DNA of 34,844 nt from Lentisphaerae bacterium RIFOXYA12_64_32. GTDB lineage: Bacteria > Verrucomicrobiota > Lentisphaeria > Oligosphaerales > YB12-FULL-65-16. The notes under the pieces were generated by a model that was not told the DNA's origin, did no database searches, and saw only the letters and a list, made by a program, of their open reading frames with translations. Each line of letters opens with the position of its first letter. Positions within the stretch are counted from its first letter, which is position 1. The translations under genes and the position numbers were made by a program. Of the stretch, positions 14,819 through 23,500 are shown one piece after another. The stretch spans positions 28,006 to 62,849 of the forward strand of contig MHBL01000106.1 of the NCBI GenBank assembly GCA_001803235.1. Reading direction: 5' to 3'.

Positions 14819-17059
14819 ATGCACAACCGCCTCTCATGCGCGAGCCTCGTCTTGACCCTGCTTGCCGCAGGCTGCGCTTCACACCGTCCCTACACGGAGG
14901 ATTCGACGATGCCGACGAAACCCACGCCGACCGCTCTGCACGCCTTGACCGCCGGGCAGGTCCCGAACGATGCCCGGCTCGGGAAGCTCAAGGACCTCAA
15001 CGGCTACTTCCCGTTCACCCCCCCCGCGACGTCCGAGGCCTGGGCCAAACGCGCCGAGCGTGTCCGCCGGCAGATGCTGGTCACGCTCGGGCTCTGGCCC
15101 ATGCCCCCGCGCACGCCGCTGAACGCCGTCGTCCACGGCAGGATCGACCGCGGCAACTACACGGTCGAGAAGGTGTTCTTCGAGAGTCACCCCGGCTTCT
15201 TCGTGACGGGCAACCTGTACCGGCCCAAAAACGTCAGCGGCCGCGTGCCGGGCGTACTGTACCCGCACGGGCACTGGCAGGACGGGCGCTTCCACGACGC
15301 GGGTGCCGACAGCGTGCGCAAGCAGATCGTCGAGGGCGGGGAGCGGTTCGAAGAGGGTGGCCGCAGTCCGCTGCAGGCCATCTGCGTGCAACTGGCGCAG
15401 ATGGGGTGCGTCGCCTTCCACTACGACATGATCGGGTACGCCGACAGCCTGCAGATCCCGATGGAAATCTCGCACGGCTTCGCCAAACAGCGCCCGGACA
15501 TGACCACGACCGAAAACTGGGGCCTGTTCAGCCCGCAGGCGGAAACGCACTTTCAGAGCATCATGGGCCTGCAGACCTGGAGTTCCATGCGCGCGTTCGA
15601 TTTCCTGCTGACGCTGCCCGAGGTCGACCCGCAGCGCGTCGCCGTGACGGGCGGCAGCGGCGGCGGCACGCAGACCATGATCCTGGGTGCGCTCGATCCG
15701 CGGCCGGCCATGACCTTCCCCGCCGTCATGGTCTCGACCGCCATGCAGGGCGGCTGCACCTGCGAGAACGCCAGCGGCCTGCGCATCGACACGGGCAACG
15801 TCGAGTTCGCCGCCCTGTACGCGCCCAAGCCGCAGGGCATGACCACGGCCAACGACTGGACCAAGGAGATGTCGACCAAAGGCTTCCCGGAACTCAAGCA
15901 GCTCTACGCCATGCTCGGCGCGCCGGACAACGTCATGCTGAAGCGCGGCGAGCACTTCGAGCACAACTACAACTACGTCAGCCGCGCCGCGTTCTGTCAC
16001 TGGCTGAATAAGCAGTTCAAGCTCGGACTGCCGGAGCCCATCGTGGCCGGCGACTACACGCGCCTGACGAAGGAAGAGATGTCGGTCTGGGACACCGCGC
16101 ACCCGCAGCCGGCCGGCGGCCCGGAGTTCGAGCGCAAACTGCTGCGCTGGCTCACCGATGATGCCGCACGGCAACTGGACGCGGCCGCGGACTCCGCAGC
16201 CGAGTTCCGCAAGATCTACGGCGGCGCGGTGGACATCGTCATTGGCCGCAACCTGGCCGAGGTCGGCGACGTCGAGTGGCGCGGGACTTCGACGAAGCGC
16301 CGGAGCTGCTGCACGCTCAAGACCGGCGTCCTGCGCAACACGACACGCAACGAGGAGCTGCCGGTCGTCGTCCTGGAACCGAAGAAGAGCCGCGGCCGCA
16401 CGGTCGTGTGGATCGATGCCGACGGCAAGGCTGGACGGTTCGCCGCGGCCTCCGGAAAGGCGGCGGGCCAGCCGAAGCCTGAGGTCCAGCGCCTGCTCGA
16501 TGCGGGCGCGGCCGTGATCGGCGTCGACCTGCTCTACCAGGGCAAGTTCCTGAAGGACGGCAAGCCCCTGACGCAGACGCGGCGCGTCGACAACCCGCGC
16601 GAAGCGCCGGCGTTCACGTTCGGCTACAACCATGCGCTGTTCGCACAGCGCGTTCACGACATCCTCAGCGTCGTGGCCTTTGCCCAGGGCCGCGGCGCGA
16701 CGCGCATCGACCTGGTCGGGCTCGCGGGCGCCGGGCCGTGGGTCGCGGCGGCGCGCGCCCAGTGCGGCAATGCCGTGACCGGCGCGGCGATCGATACCGG
16801 CGGGTTCCGCTTCGGCAAGGTCCTCGACGTGCACAGCCCCGACTTCCTGCCCGGCGGCGCCAAGTACGGCGACCTGCCCGGCATGCTCGCACTCAACGCG
16901 CCCGGCCAGCTCTGGCTCGCCGGCGAGGACGACGCCGGTTTCGCGTTCGTCCAGAAGCAGTACAGCCTGGCCCGCGCGAAGAAAGCCCTCACCCGCTTCA
17001 CGGGCGCCCCGACCGACGCACCCGCCGCAGCGGTCGAGTTCCTGCTCGCACAGCCGTAG
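14819..17059 (+). CDS. Lipoprotein, acetylxylan-esterase-like alpha/beta hydrolase
   Basis: A 746-residue protein. The N-terminus MHNRLSCASLVLTLLAAGC ends in a lipobox-like AAGC with Cys19, predicting lipid anchoring. Residues about 75-400 are an alpha/beta hydrolase: strand ends GVLYPHGH and VAFHYDMIGY, the nucleophile elbow GGSGG at 278-282 with Ser280, and a late GEHFEHNYN holding the likely catalytic His. This resembles PVC acetylxylan-esterase-like proteins annotated in carbohydrate-degradation loci. The C-terminal half (about 430-746) looks like a second, degenerate hydrolase fold (VVWIDADGKAG, VIGVDLLYQG, LVGLAGAGPWVAAA) in which the elbow serine is lost. The natural ester substrate is unknown. 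No ribosome binding site is visible before ATG 14819. A GC hairpin (17079-17099) lies 20 bp after the stop. Confidence 0.82.
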   Translation: MHNRLSCASLVLTLLAAGCASHRPYTEDSTMPTKPTPTALHALTAGQVPNDARLGKLKDLNGYFPFTPPATSEAWAKRAERVRRQMLVTLGLWPMPPRTPLNAVVHGRIDRGNYTVEKVFFESHPGFFVTGNLYRPKNVSGRVPGVLYPHGHWQDGRFHDAGADSVRKQIVEGGERFEEGGRSPLQAICVQLAQMGCVAFHYDMIGYADSLQIPMEISHGFAKQRPDMTTTENWGLFSPQAETHFQSIMGLQTWSSMRAFDFLLTLPEVDPQRVAVTGGSGGGTQTMILGALDPRPAMTFPAVMVSTAMQGGCTCENASGLRIDTGNVEFAALYAPKPQGMTTANDWTKEMSTKGFPELKQLYAMLGAPDNVMLKRGEHFEHNYNYVSRAAFCHWLNKQFKLGLPEPIVAGDYTRLTKEEMSVWDTAHPQPAGGPEFERKLLRWLTDDAARQLDAAADSAAEFRKIYGGAVDIVIGRNLAEVGDVEWRGTSTKRRSCCTLKTGVLRNTTRNEELPVVVLEPKKSRGRTVVWIDADGKAGRFAAASGKAAGQPKPEVQRLLDAGAAVIGVDLLYQGKFLKDGKPLTQTRRVDNPREAPAFTFGYNHALFAQRVHDILSVVAFAQGRGATRIDLVGLAGAGPWVAAARAQCGNAVTGAAIDTGGFRFGKVLDVHSPDFLPGGAKYGDLPGMLALNAPGQLWLAGEDDAGFAFVQKQYSLARAKKALTRFTGAPTDAPAAAVEFLLAQP

Positions 17060-17078
17060 GACCCGTAGGGAGCGGGAT

Positions 17079-17203
17079 GTGGGGGCTTTTCGCCCCCACG
17101 CCCCCGACCAGAGGGCGTCGTTGACTCCCTCTGGACTCCCTCGGGGTTGCCATCGGGAAAGCCGGGGACACGCGGGGCGCGTGTCCCCGGCTTTCCCGAT
17201 GGC
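17079..17203 (-). repeat. Triple-hairpin repeat C, copy 2
   Basis: Read on the minus strand, hairpin 1 at 17203-17149 has a perfect 26-bp stem with a 3-nt loop. Hairpin 2 at 17134-17108 is CCAGAGGG, loop AGTCAACGACG, CCCTCTGG. Hairpin 3 at 17099-17079 is GTGGGGGC-GAAAA-GCCCCCAC. The arrangement and the second loop match copy 1. The element begins exactly where the PIN toxin gene loses its coding similarity. Confidence 0.85.
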
Positions 17204-17309
17204 CGAGCCGGTTCCCCGGGGTCTCCCACAACGCCCCGACCTCGGCGGCGCCCGGTTCGTCGAAATAGTGCGCCAGGATCGCGGACGTATCGAGGAGATG
17301 CGTGATCAC
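17204..17309 (-). pseudogene. Truncated PIN-domain (VapC-like) toxin
   Basis: The GTG at 17309 opens the frame ITHLLDTSAILAHYFDEPGAAEVGALW. This is the beginning of a PIN-domain ribonuclease, with the first catalytic Asp in LLDTSA. After about 35 residues the frame runs into the hairpin element C, and the remaining roughly 90-100 residues, with the other PIN acidic residues, are absent. The start overlaps the antitoxin stop as GTGA, the normal VapBC layout. The toxin is therefore almost surely inactive. Whether the missing part was deleted or displaced elsewhere cannot be seen here. Confidence 0.82.
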
Positions 17310-17575
17310 GAGGCCGTTCCCCGGCGTTCACGCTCCTCGCGCTCACGCTCTTTGTGGAGATTCGCCACCGGGTCGCTTCCGCGCCTGCGAAACTGGCGGC
17401 CGCGGCCACGCAGCGATGCCGCCAGCGCGCCGGGAGCCGGAATGACGCGGACCATGATCACGTGTTCCTGCTCCGTGAACTGCCAGTCGAACCGCGTACC
17501 CGGCACGATGCCCTCGCGGGCGGCCACTTCCGCCGGAACCGTGATCTGGTTCTTTCCTGTCACACGCGTGATCAT
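17306..17575 (-). CDS. AbrB-type antitoxin (VapB-like)
   Basis: An 89-residue protein beginning MITRVTGKNQITVPAEVAAREGIVPGTRFDW. This is the swapped-hairpin AbrB/SpoVT DNA-binding domain of VapB/MazE antitoxins (TxKNQITVPxxV core). The C-terminal half is Arg/Glu-rich (REREERERRG), as expected for a flexible toxin-binding tail. It is directly followed by the remains of a PIN toxin gene with a 4-bp overlap. In intact pairs the antitoxin neutralises the toxin and represses its own operon. Here it is an orphan that may still bind DNA. There is no clear Shine-Dalgarno upstream of the ATG at 17575. Confidence 0.85.
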   Translation of the reverse strand: MITRVTGKNQITVPAEVAAREGIVPGTRFDWQFTEQEHVIMVRVIPAPGALAASLRGRGRQFRRRGSDPVANLHKEREREERERRGTAS

Positions 17576-17627
17576 GGGAATAGCGTAATCAAGGAAACTT
17601 GGCTGTCAAGGAACAGCCGTGCGGACT

Positions 17628-17793
17628 CAGGGCTGTTTCAAGATCCGGCACCGCCTCATCGGAAGGCCACGTCTCTGCGCACGCCAAGTGGGTCCGGCCT
17701 GTCCTCAGGCCGGACCTCCCCCGGCGTGGGGACACGCCGGGGGTACTCTCCGCCGCACCACGTTCACGACTACCGGATCTTGAAACAGCCCTG
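17628..17793. mobile_element. Miniature inverted-repeat element A, copy 2
   Basis: A 166-bp copy with the same ends as the element at 10016. The inverted repeats extend to 21 bp here (CAGGGCTGTTTCAAGATC plus CGG). Flanks are GTGCGGACT (17619-17627) and ATGCGGACT (17794-17802), 8 of 9 bases equal, fitting an aged 9-bp target duplication. The first inner hairpin (17690-17717) differs from copy 1 at two base pairs, each changed on both sides. The second hairpin (17718-17743) is identical in both copies. It lies between the antitoxin gene and the 3' end of recQ. Confidence 0.92.
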
Positions 17794-17823
17794 ATGCGGA
17801 CTGCCTGTCGCCGCCAATCGGGG

Positions 17824-20016
17824 TCAGGGCGACGCGGGGGCGGGATTCGCAGCTCGCCAGAGGTGCAACTGCCCGTAGTCGACCGCGTCGCCGACCAGCT
17901 CCTTGACCTCTCTCAGGCGACCGGACGTGACCTGCTTGAACGCACCGGCAATGCGCGTCTGCACAGTGGCTGGGATCAGCCGGCCGAGGTCGACCGGGTG
18001 TCCGGCTTGAACCGTGGCCGTCAAGTGCGTGTAGACCGTTCCCGCGCTCAGACCCCGCACCCGGGCAATCTCCTCGACGCTGAGGCCGGTCTTGTGCAGC
18101 CGCAGCGTCTCGCTCGCGGAATCATTCATGAACAACTCGCGCCGCGCGGGCTGCCAGAGCGGCGCCGGATCGGGGGCCGAGAAGCTCTGCCGCGGGTTGG
18201 TGCGCAGGTAGTCGGCTATCTCCGTCATGAACGGGGCTGCGAACTCCGCCAGTTTCTGCCGGCCGACTCCGTGCACGCGCGCGAACTCCGCCTCGGTGAC
18301 CGGATAGGCGCGCGCCATGGCGCGCAGGCTGACGTCGGAGAAAATGACGTACGCCGGCACCTTCCGTGTTTCGGCCAGGCGGCGGCGCAGCCGGCGCAGG
18401 CGTTCACACAGGGCTTCGTCACAGGGCACGTCACCGGCCAGCGGGCGCTGCCGCGTTTCCGGCGTCGCTTCGGCGAAACTGGCGATACGCACCGGACGCG
18501 ATTCCCGCAGCGTGGCGAGGCCGGCCGCGGTCAACTCGATAGCGCTGAACCGGCCCGTGGTCTGGCGCAGGAGCCCGAGCCGGACCAGTTCGCGGCCCAA
18601 GGCCTGCCATTCGGCGCGCGGCAGGTCGCGACCCGTGCCGTACGCCGCGACGCGGTCGTGTCCCCAACGGCGGATGAGTTCGGTGCTGGCGCCGGCGAGA
18701 ACCCCGGCGATGTGGTTCACGTTCGGTTCGAAGCGCGGAGTCGCTTCGCGCAAGCCCTCGATGCAGGCGAGGAACCGGTGCGCGGGCACGGTGGCATCGC
18801 AAGTCTGGCGCGGCGTGAGACAGTTGTCGCACCCACCGCAGTCGCTTTCGGGAAAGGTCTCGCCGAAATAGCCCAGCAAACGCACCCGGCGGCACCCAGC
18901 GCCCTCGGCGTAGTCGACCATCTGCTTGAGCTGTTCCCGGGCGACCTGCTGCTCCTGCGGGTCCGGTTTCTCGTCGATGAAGCGACGCAGCTTGACCTCG
19001 TCACCGGCGCCGAACAACAGCAGGCACTCGCCCGGCAACCCGTCGCGACCCGCGCGGCCAGTCTCCTGGTAGTAACCTTCCAGGTTCCGCGGCAGGTCGT
19101 AGTGGATAACGAAGCGGACGTTCGGCTTGTCGATCCCCATGCCGAACGCAATGGTGGCGCAGACGACCCGGACCTCGTCGCGCAGGAACAGATCCTGGTG
19201 CGCGGCGCGGTCGCGCGTCTCCATGCCGGCGTGGTAGGGCCGGGCCGGCACGCCGTCGGCGCACAGGCGCTGCGCGAGCATCTCGGTGGTCCTGCGGCTG
19301 TGGCAGTAGACGATCCCGGCCGCATCCGGCCGCGCGCGGATAAACCCCAGCATCTGCCCATACGGGCCGCTCTTGCGCCACACGCGGTAGGTCAGGTTGG
19401 GGCGGTTGAAACTGGCCGTGTACTGCCGCGGCTCGCGCAGCCCGAGCTGCCGGGCAATGTCGACCCGGACCCGCTCGGTCGCCGTAGCGGTCAGCGCCAG
19501 CATGGGCACAACCGGGAGCCGCCCGCGCAGGTCGCGCAGTTGCCGGTACTCGGGCCGGAAGTCGTGGCCCCACTCGCTGATACAGTGCGCTTCGTCCACC
19601 GCGATCAGGTTGATGCGCCAGTTCCGCAGCTTTTCGCTGAAATCTGTTAGCATGATTCGCTCCGGAGCGGCGTACAGGAGTCGGTACTGACCGTCGTACA
19701 GGCCATGCAGCCGGGCACGCGCCTCGGGAGCGCTGAGTGTCGAGTTCAGGAACGTGGCCGCCACACCGTTGGCCGTCAGCGCGTCGACCTGATCCTTCAT
19801 CAGCGAGATCAGCGGCGAGACGACCAGTGTCAGACCGTCGCGCGCCAGAGCGGGGAGCTGGTAACAGAGCGACTTGCCGCCGCCGGTGGGCAGCAGCGCC
19901 ACTACGTCGCGGCCTGCCAGCACGTCGCTGACGATTTCCTCCTGCAGCGGTCGAAACCCGGTGAACCCGAAATACTGCCCCAGCAATTCCTTCAGACCTG
20001 TCGCCTGCTGTGCCAT
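17824..20016 (-). CDS. recQ: ATP-dependent DNA helicase RecQ
   Basis: A 730-residue 3'-5' DNA helicase for recombination and replication-fork repair. It begins with FGFTGFRPLQEEIV (RecQ motif 0), Walker A PTGGGKS at 43-49, DEAH at 141-144 in AVDEAHCISEWGHDFRPEY, and motif VI YYQETGRAGRDG. A zinc-binding cluster follows (GAGCRRV...CGGCDNC), then an HRDC-like region (VPAYVIFSDVSLRAMARAYP...FARVHGVGRQKLAEFA). A C-terminal helix-turn-helix of the HTH_40 kind ends the protein (HKTGLSVEEIARVRGLSAGTVYTHL). The ATG at 20016 has AGGAGGG about 8 nt upstream, and homology starts there. The frame is open further upstream but has no coding signs. It stands alone, divergent from the giant gene. Confidence 0.96.
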   Translation of the reverse strand: MAQQATGLKELLGQYFGFTGFRPLQEEIVSDVLAGRDVVALLPTGGGKSLCYQLPALARDGLTLVVSPLISLMKDQVDALTANGVAATFLNSTLSAPEARARLHGLYDGQYRLLYAAPERIMLTDFSEKLRNWRINLIAVDEAHCISEWGHDFRPEYRQLRDLRGRLPVVPMLALTATATERVRVDIARQLGLREPRQYTASFNRPNLTYRVWRKSGPYGQMLGFIRARPDAAGIVYCHSRRTTEMLAQRLCADGVPARPYHAGMETRDRAAHQDLFLRDEVRVVCATIAFGMGIDKPNVRFVIHYDLPRNLEGYYQETGRAGRDGLPGECLLLFGAGDEVKLRRFIDEKPDPQEQQVAREQLKQMVDYAEGAGCRRVRLLGYFGETFPESDCGGCDNCLTPRQTCDATVPAHRFLACIEGLREATPRFEPNVNHIAGVLAGASTELIRRWGHDRVAAYGTGRDLPRAEWQALGRELVRLGLLRQTTGRFSAIELTAAGLATLRESRPVRIASFAEATPETRQRPLAGDVPCDEALCERLRRLRRRLAETRKVPAYVIFSDVSLRAMARAYPVTEAEFARVHGVGRQKLAEFAAPFMTEIADYLRTNPRQSFSAPDPAPLWQPARRELFMNDSASETLRLHKTGLSVEEIARVRGLSAGTVYTHLTATVQAGHPVDLGRLIPATVQTRIAGAFKQVTSGRLREVKELVGDAVDYGQLHLWRAANPAPASP

Positions 20017-20063
20017 GCGCTGTCCCTCCTGTTGATATACGAACTTCTGAAGCCTACTAAATA

Positions 20064-20091
20064 CTAGTATCTCAATCGGGAAAGAAGTCAA
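20064..20091 (-). promoter_or_regulatory. Possible recQ promoter with palindrome
   Basis: On the minus strand, TTGACT, a 16-bp spacer and TACTAG. The -10 overlaps the palindrome ATACTAGTAT (20061-20070), which could be an operator. This is the only AT-rich stretch in the region. Confidence 0.4.
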
Positions 20092-20272
20092 GCAAGCCGC
20101 ACCGGAATTGGGATTCATCCTGGCTCGCGGGGTACCGCCACGCCCCAGGAAGGCAGCCCGCGAGACGCGGGCGCTCCAGGGAAGACAGCCGGATCAGGGT
20201 TCACCACCCGAGCAAGGCGGGAGCCATGCTCTACTTCCTCGGAGGCTGCATTCACCCCTGCCGGCGGCGGGT

Positions 20273-20301
20273 TTGCGTTCTCCGCACGGCCGGCCTATCT
20301 T
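20273..20301 (+). promoter_or_regulatory. Predicted promoter of the giant secreted gene
   Basis: TTGCGT at 20273-20278, a 17-bp spacer and TATCTT at 20296-20301. The expected start site (about 20308) is only a few bases before repeat B copy 2, which would make the repeat the first part of the transcript. Confidence 0.55.
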
Positions 20302-20313
20302 CTCCGCACCGGA

Positions 20314-20463
20314 CAGTGGCGCGGAACCTCCGGGGCCGCAGCAAGGTGTCGGGTCCGTCCCGGACCGAGGGCCGCGGTCAGGGATCCGTCTTCGCGCCAG
20401 CAACTTCGCCGGACAGGACCGGCCGGCGCACTCCGCTTCGGCGCGAGACGCGCCGAGCCACTG
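20314..20463 (+). repeat. Structured leader repeat B, copy 2
   Basis: A 150-bp copy bounded by CAGTGGC and GCCACTG. It is about 30 bp longer than copy 1 because of extra sequence in the middle. The stem TCGG(G)TCCG-TCC-CGGACCGA replaces the GCC/GGC of copy 1 by TCC/GGA, a paired change. It ends 67 bp before the start codon of the giant gene. Confidence 0.82.
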
Positions 20464-20530
20464 GACACGCCACCGTTCTTGTACGGAGCATCCGCCGCGA
20501 CAACTGCGCCAGCAAGAGATCCACCACCCC

Positions 20531-23500
20531 ATGCAAGACCCCCTTCGCATCCTGATGCTCGCGACCGCCCTGGGTTTCACCCTCGGCGCGGCCAGCGCGT
20601 TCGAGATCCCGGTTGACGGCAAACCAGGCTTGTGGGAGGCTGAGCAGGCCCGACCTGCCGGCGCCTGGGCGGCGGTCACCGACGAGATGGCCAGCGGCGG
20701 GGCGTACATGTCGCACGCGGCGGCGGACGAGGGCGGCACGCTGGAGTTTTCCTTCTCGACCGACCGCGCCGGCGCGCTGCGCATTGTCCCCGTCTGGTGG
20801 CGCAACAGCGAAGAAGCGGCGGCGGTACGGTTTCCGAAGTCGCTGCCGTGCTTCACCTACGAGCACGTCTGGCCGGTCGGCTTTCCCGACCGCTCGTGCC
20901 TGAGCATGGACCCACTCCTGACGAAAGAGAAGCCTGGTCCGGACCGGCTCGTTGCGCTGCGCGACCGGCTCTACTTCAGCGCCCCGCAGCACGGGTTTCT
21001 GGGCGTCGTGGACCCGGTCACCGAAAAGATCGTCGGCGTCAGTGCCCTTGGCGGATACGTCGCGGATCTGGTAGCCGACGAGACAACCGGCCTGCTCTTT
21101 GCCGCCGACGCGCAGAACGACGAGGTGATCGTCTACGATGCCGCGGCCGGGCGCGTGACGCAGAGGATCGCGATGGACGCGACCCCATACTCGCTCGCCC
21201 TCGCGGGCGAACAGGTGGTGGTAGCGTGCATGGAGGGCCGCAGCCTGGTTGCGCTCGGGCGCCGCAGCCTGGCTGTCGAGAACCAGCTGGCGCTGCCGTT
21301 CAACCCGCAGGCGGTCGCCGTCGTGGACGGGACGGTGGTCGTGTGGCCACGGGCACAGGCGTGGGACCCGGACACGGGCGCCACGACGCCCGTCGACCGG
21401 CTCGCCTGGCCGGAACAGCCGGAAACGATCTGGACCGACCCGACGGATGCCTGCCCTCGCCCGTTCCGCAACAGCCGCCTGTGGCTGAAGGGCGAGAAGT
21501 TCGGCCGGTATGACGTCATCTACGAACGCCCCGGCAAGCTGCGCTTCATCTGCAGGAGCTTCGTCCCCGACCCCGCGCAACCGAACCAGACCCGGGCCAT
21601 CGACGCGACGCTGACCGTGCCCGAACTCGGCAACGCCGCCGCGCCGTGCATTTCGCCCGTGGTCCAGGCCGGGGAACTGCTGTACTTCATCGTGCCAGGC
21701 GAGAAATGGCTGTTCCGTGTCGACTTGGCCGCGCCCAGCGGCGTCGACCGGATCGAGATCGGCAACCCGGTCTCGCTGACCGTGTTCGCGCGACGAGCGG
21801 ACGGGCGCCAAACCGAGTGGTGCCTGGGCACGACCTTGAGCATCAAACAGTTGCAGACATCGGCCCCCGCCCTAGCCAAGGCGCCGACCCCGCCTCCGGC
21901 CCAACCGGCCGCCACGCCGCGCGAGTGCGGGCGGACCACCTGCATCTGCCCGGGTGCCGACGGTGCGCCCGACACTTGCGCCACCGCCTCGGGCACGTGC
22001 TACCGGCTCGTCCTTGCCGATGGCGCCGGGCGGCGACTGGTTCACATCAATGCGGCATCCGGACGCAAGGTTGCGGAGGTCGCACTCCCGTCCGAACCGG
22101 TGCACGTGTTCGTGTCCGGGGACAGGGCGTACGTTGCGTGTGCCGCGCCCGACCAGGTCCTTGAGGTCGCGGTGTGCAGTGGCGAGATCGTCCGCACCAT
22201 TCCGCTCCCTGCCCGGCCGCGCGCGGCGCAGGTGTTCCGTTGCGTGCCCTCGGAGGTATCCTGGGCGGGGCTCCCGCCCCTGAGCGAGTGTCCCAAGCGC
22301 CTGGTCGCGCACCTGGCCCCGGTCGGGTACAGCCCGGGCGACCTGGAGCCCAGGCCGGCGCCGCCCGTGTCGTTCCTGCCGCCCGCCCGCAGCGCGGTCA
22401 GCGTTCCGGTCGACGGCAAGCCCCGCGAGTTCTGGTGCGACAACACGCACGTCCTGCGGGTGGACGGCAAACGCTGGCTGGACACGTCGCCGGTCACCGA
22501 CCGCCACGGCACGACGCAGCTCGGCCGGGGCGACAAGCAAGGCACGATCGCACTGTCCATCGACGACGGGCCGAAGCACGATTGGATGCTGGACCGGTTC
22601 ATGACCGAGTCGCGCCACCACCTGGTGCGGGGCACGGACGAGTTTGATGAGGTCAATGCGCCGGTGCTCGCGGTCGCGGCCGGCCAGCACGTGCTGCGCG
22701 TGCACTCAAGCTCGCCGTGGGCGCGCTTGGACGCGCTCCGGGTGCAGGCCGTCCTGCCCCCGCAGATCCGGCTGAGTCTGCGCCCCGAGCCGACGGAGGC
22801 CTTCGACGCCGTGCCGCTGCCGTCGTGCCGTGCGGTGTTCGCAAACGCGGAGCCGGTCCGGTTCACCGCGTACCTGGCGCACGACGCAACGACGGAGTTG
22901 CGGCTGGACGTGGGCTGGACCGTGCTGGACATCAACGAGCGACCGGTGACGTCCGGGAGCGCGGCGGCAACCGTGATGCCCGGCGCAGGGGCGCAGGTGC
23001 CGCTGGACCTGGACCTGAAGCAGACCGGGGTGTTCACGCTGCGCGCCACCGCCGCCCTGCCCGACGGCGCGGCGGTGGCGCAGCGTGCGTACTTCGCACA
23101 CCTCCCGGAACTGACGCACCCGTCGTTGTTCTTCCGCGCCGCGGACGAGGCCGCCATCCGCGCTCGGATCGCGGCCTACCCGGTTCTCTTCGAACGCTAC
23201 CGCAAGTGGCTGCGGCGCAATATTGACCAGCCCGACTTCCTGCCCAAGGCCATGGGCGGCGGAGTGGCGCAGACGTACGAGAACATGGAGGCGCGCTGGC
23301 GGGCGCTCGGCTACGGCCTGGCGGCCCTGTACCTCGAGCCGGGCGATGCCGGTTTCTACGTCAATCGTTTGGCGCCCATCCTGAAGAGCGGGCACCAGGA
23401 GGCGTACGAGCACGCCTGGGAGTTTGCCGGCGCCTCGGCCGTACTGTACGACATGCTCGCCGCCAAGCACCCCGAGATCGCGCGCTACCACGAGGACCTG

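Larger units (their letters stand above)
20017..20530. other. Divergent regulatory region between recQ and the giant secreted gene
   Basis: 514 bp. It holds the recQ promoter (20064-20091) with the perfect palindrome ATACTAGTAT at 20061-20070. It also holds a 7-bp hairpin GCCCGCG-AGA-CGCGGGC at 20156-20172, a promoter for the giant gene at 20273-20301, and repeat B copy 2. No separate gene is supported. Confidence 0.7.

Noticed and set aside
14879..16834. Roughly 650-codon antisense frame opposite the esterase-like gene
   Set aside because: Composition is Arg/Ala/Gly-rich without domains, and the plus strand has a lipobox and catalytic motifs.
16654..17409. Longer minus-strand frame covering the toxin and esterase 3' ends
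   Set aside because: It is in a different frame from both the antitoxin and the PIN fragment and has no family features.
17599..19650. Roughly 680-codon plus-strand frame opposite recQ
   Set aside because: It starts inside mobile element A and shadows recQ; all helicase motifs are on the minus strand.
20108..20530. Upstream extension of the giant gene frame
   Set aside because: The extra 141 codons run through the promoter and repeat B and lack coding character; the signal peptide begins at 20531.
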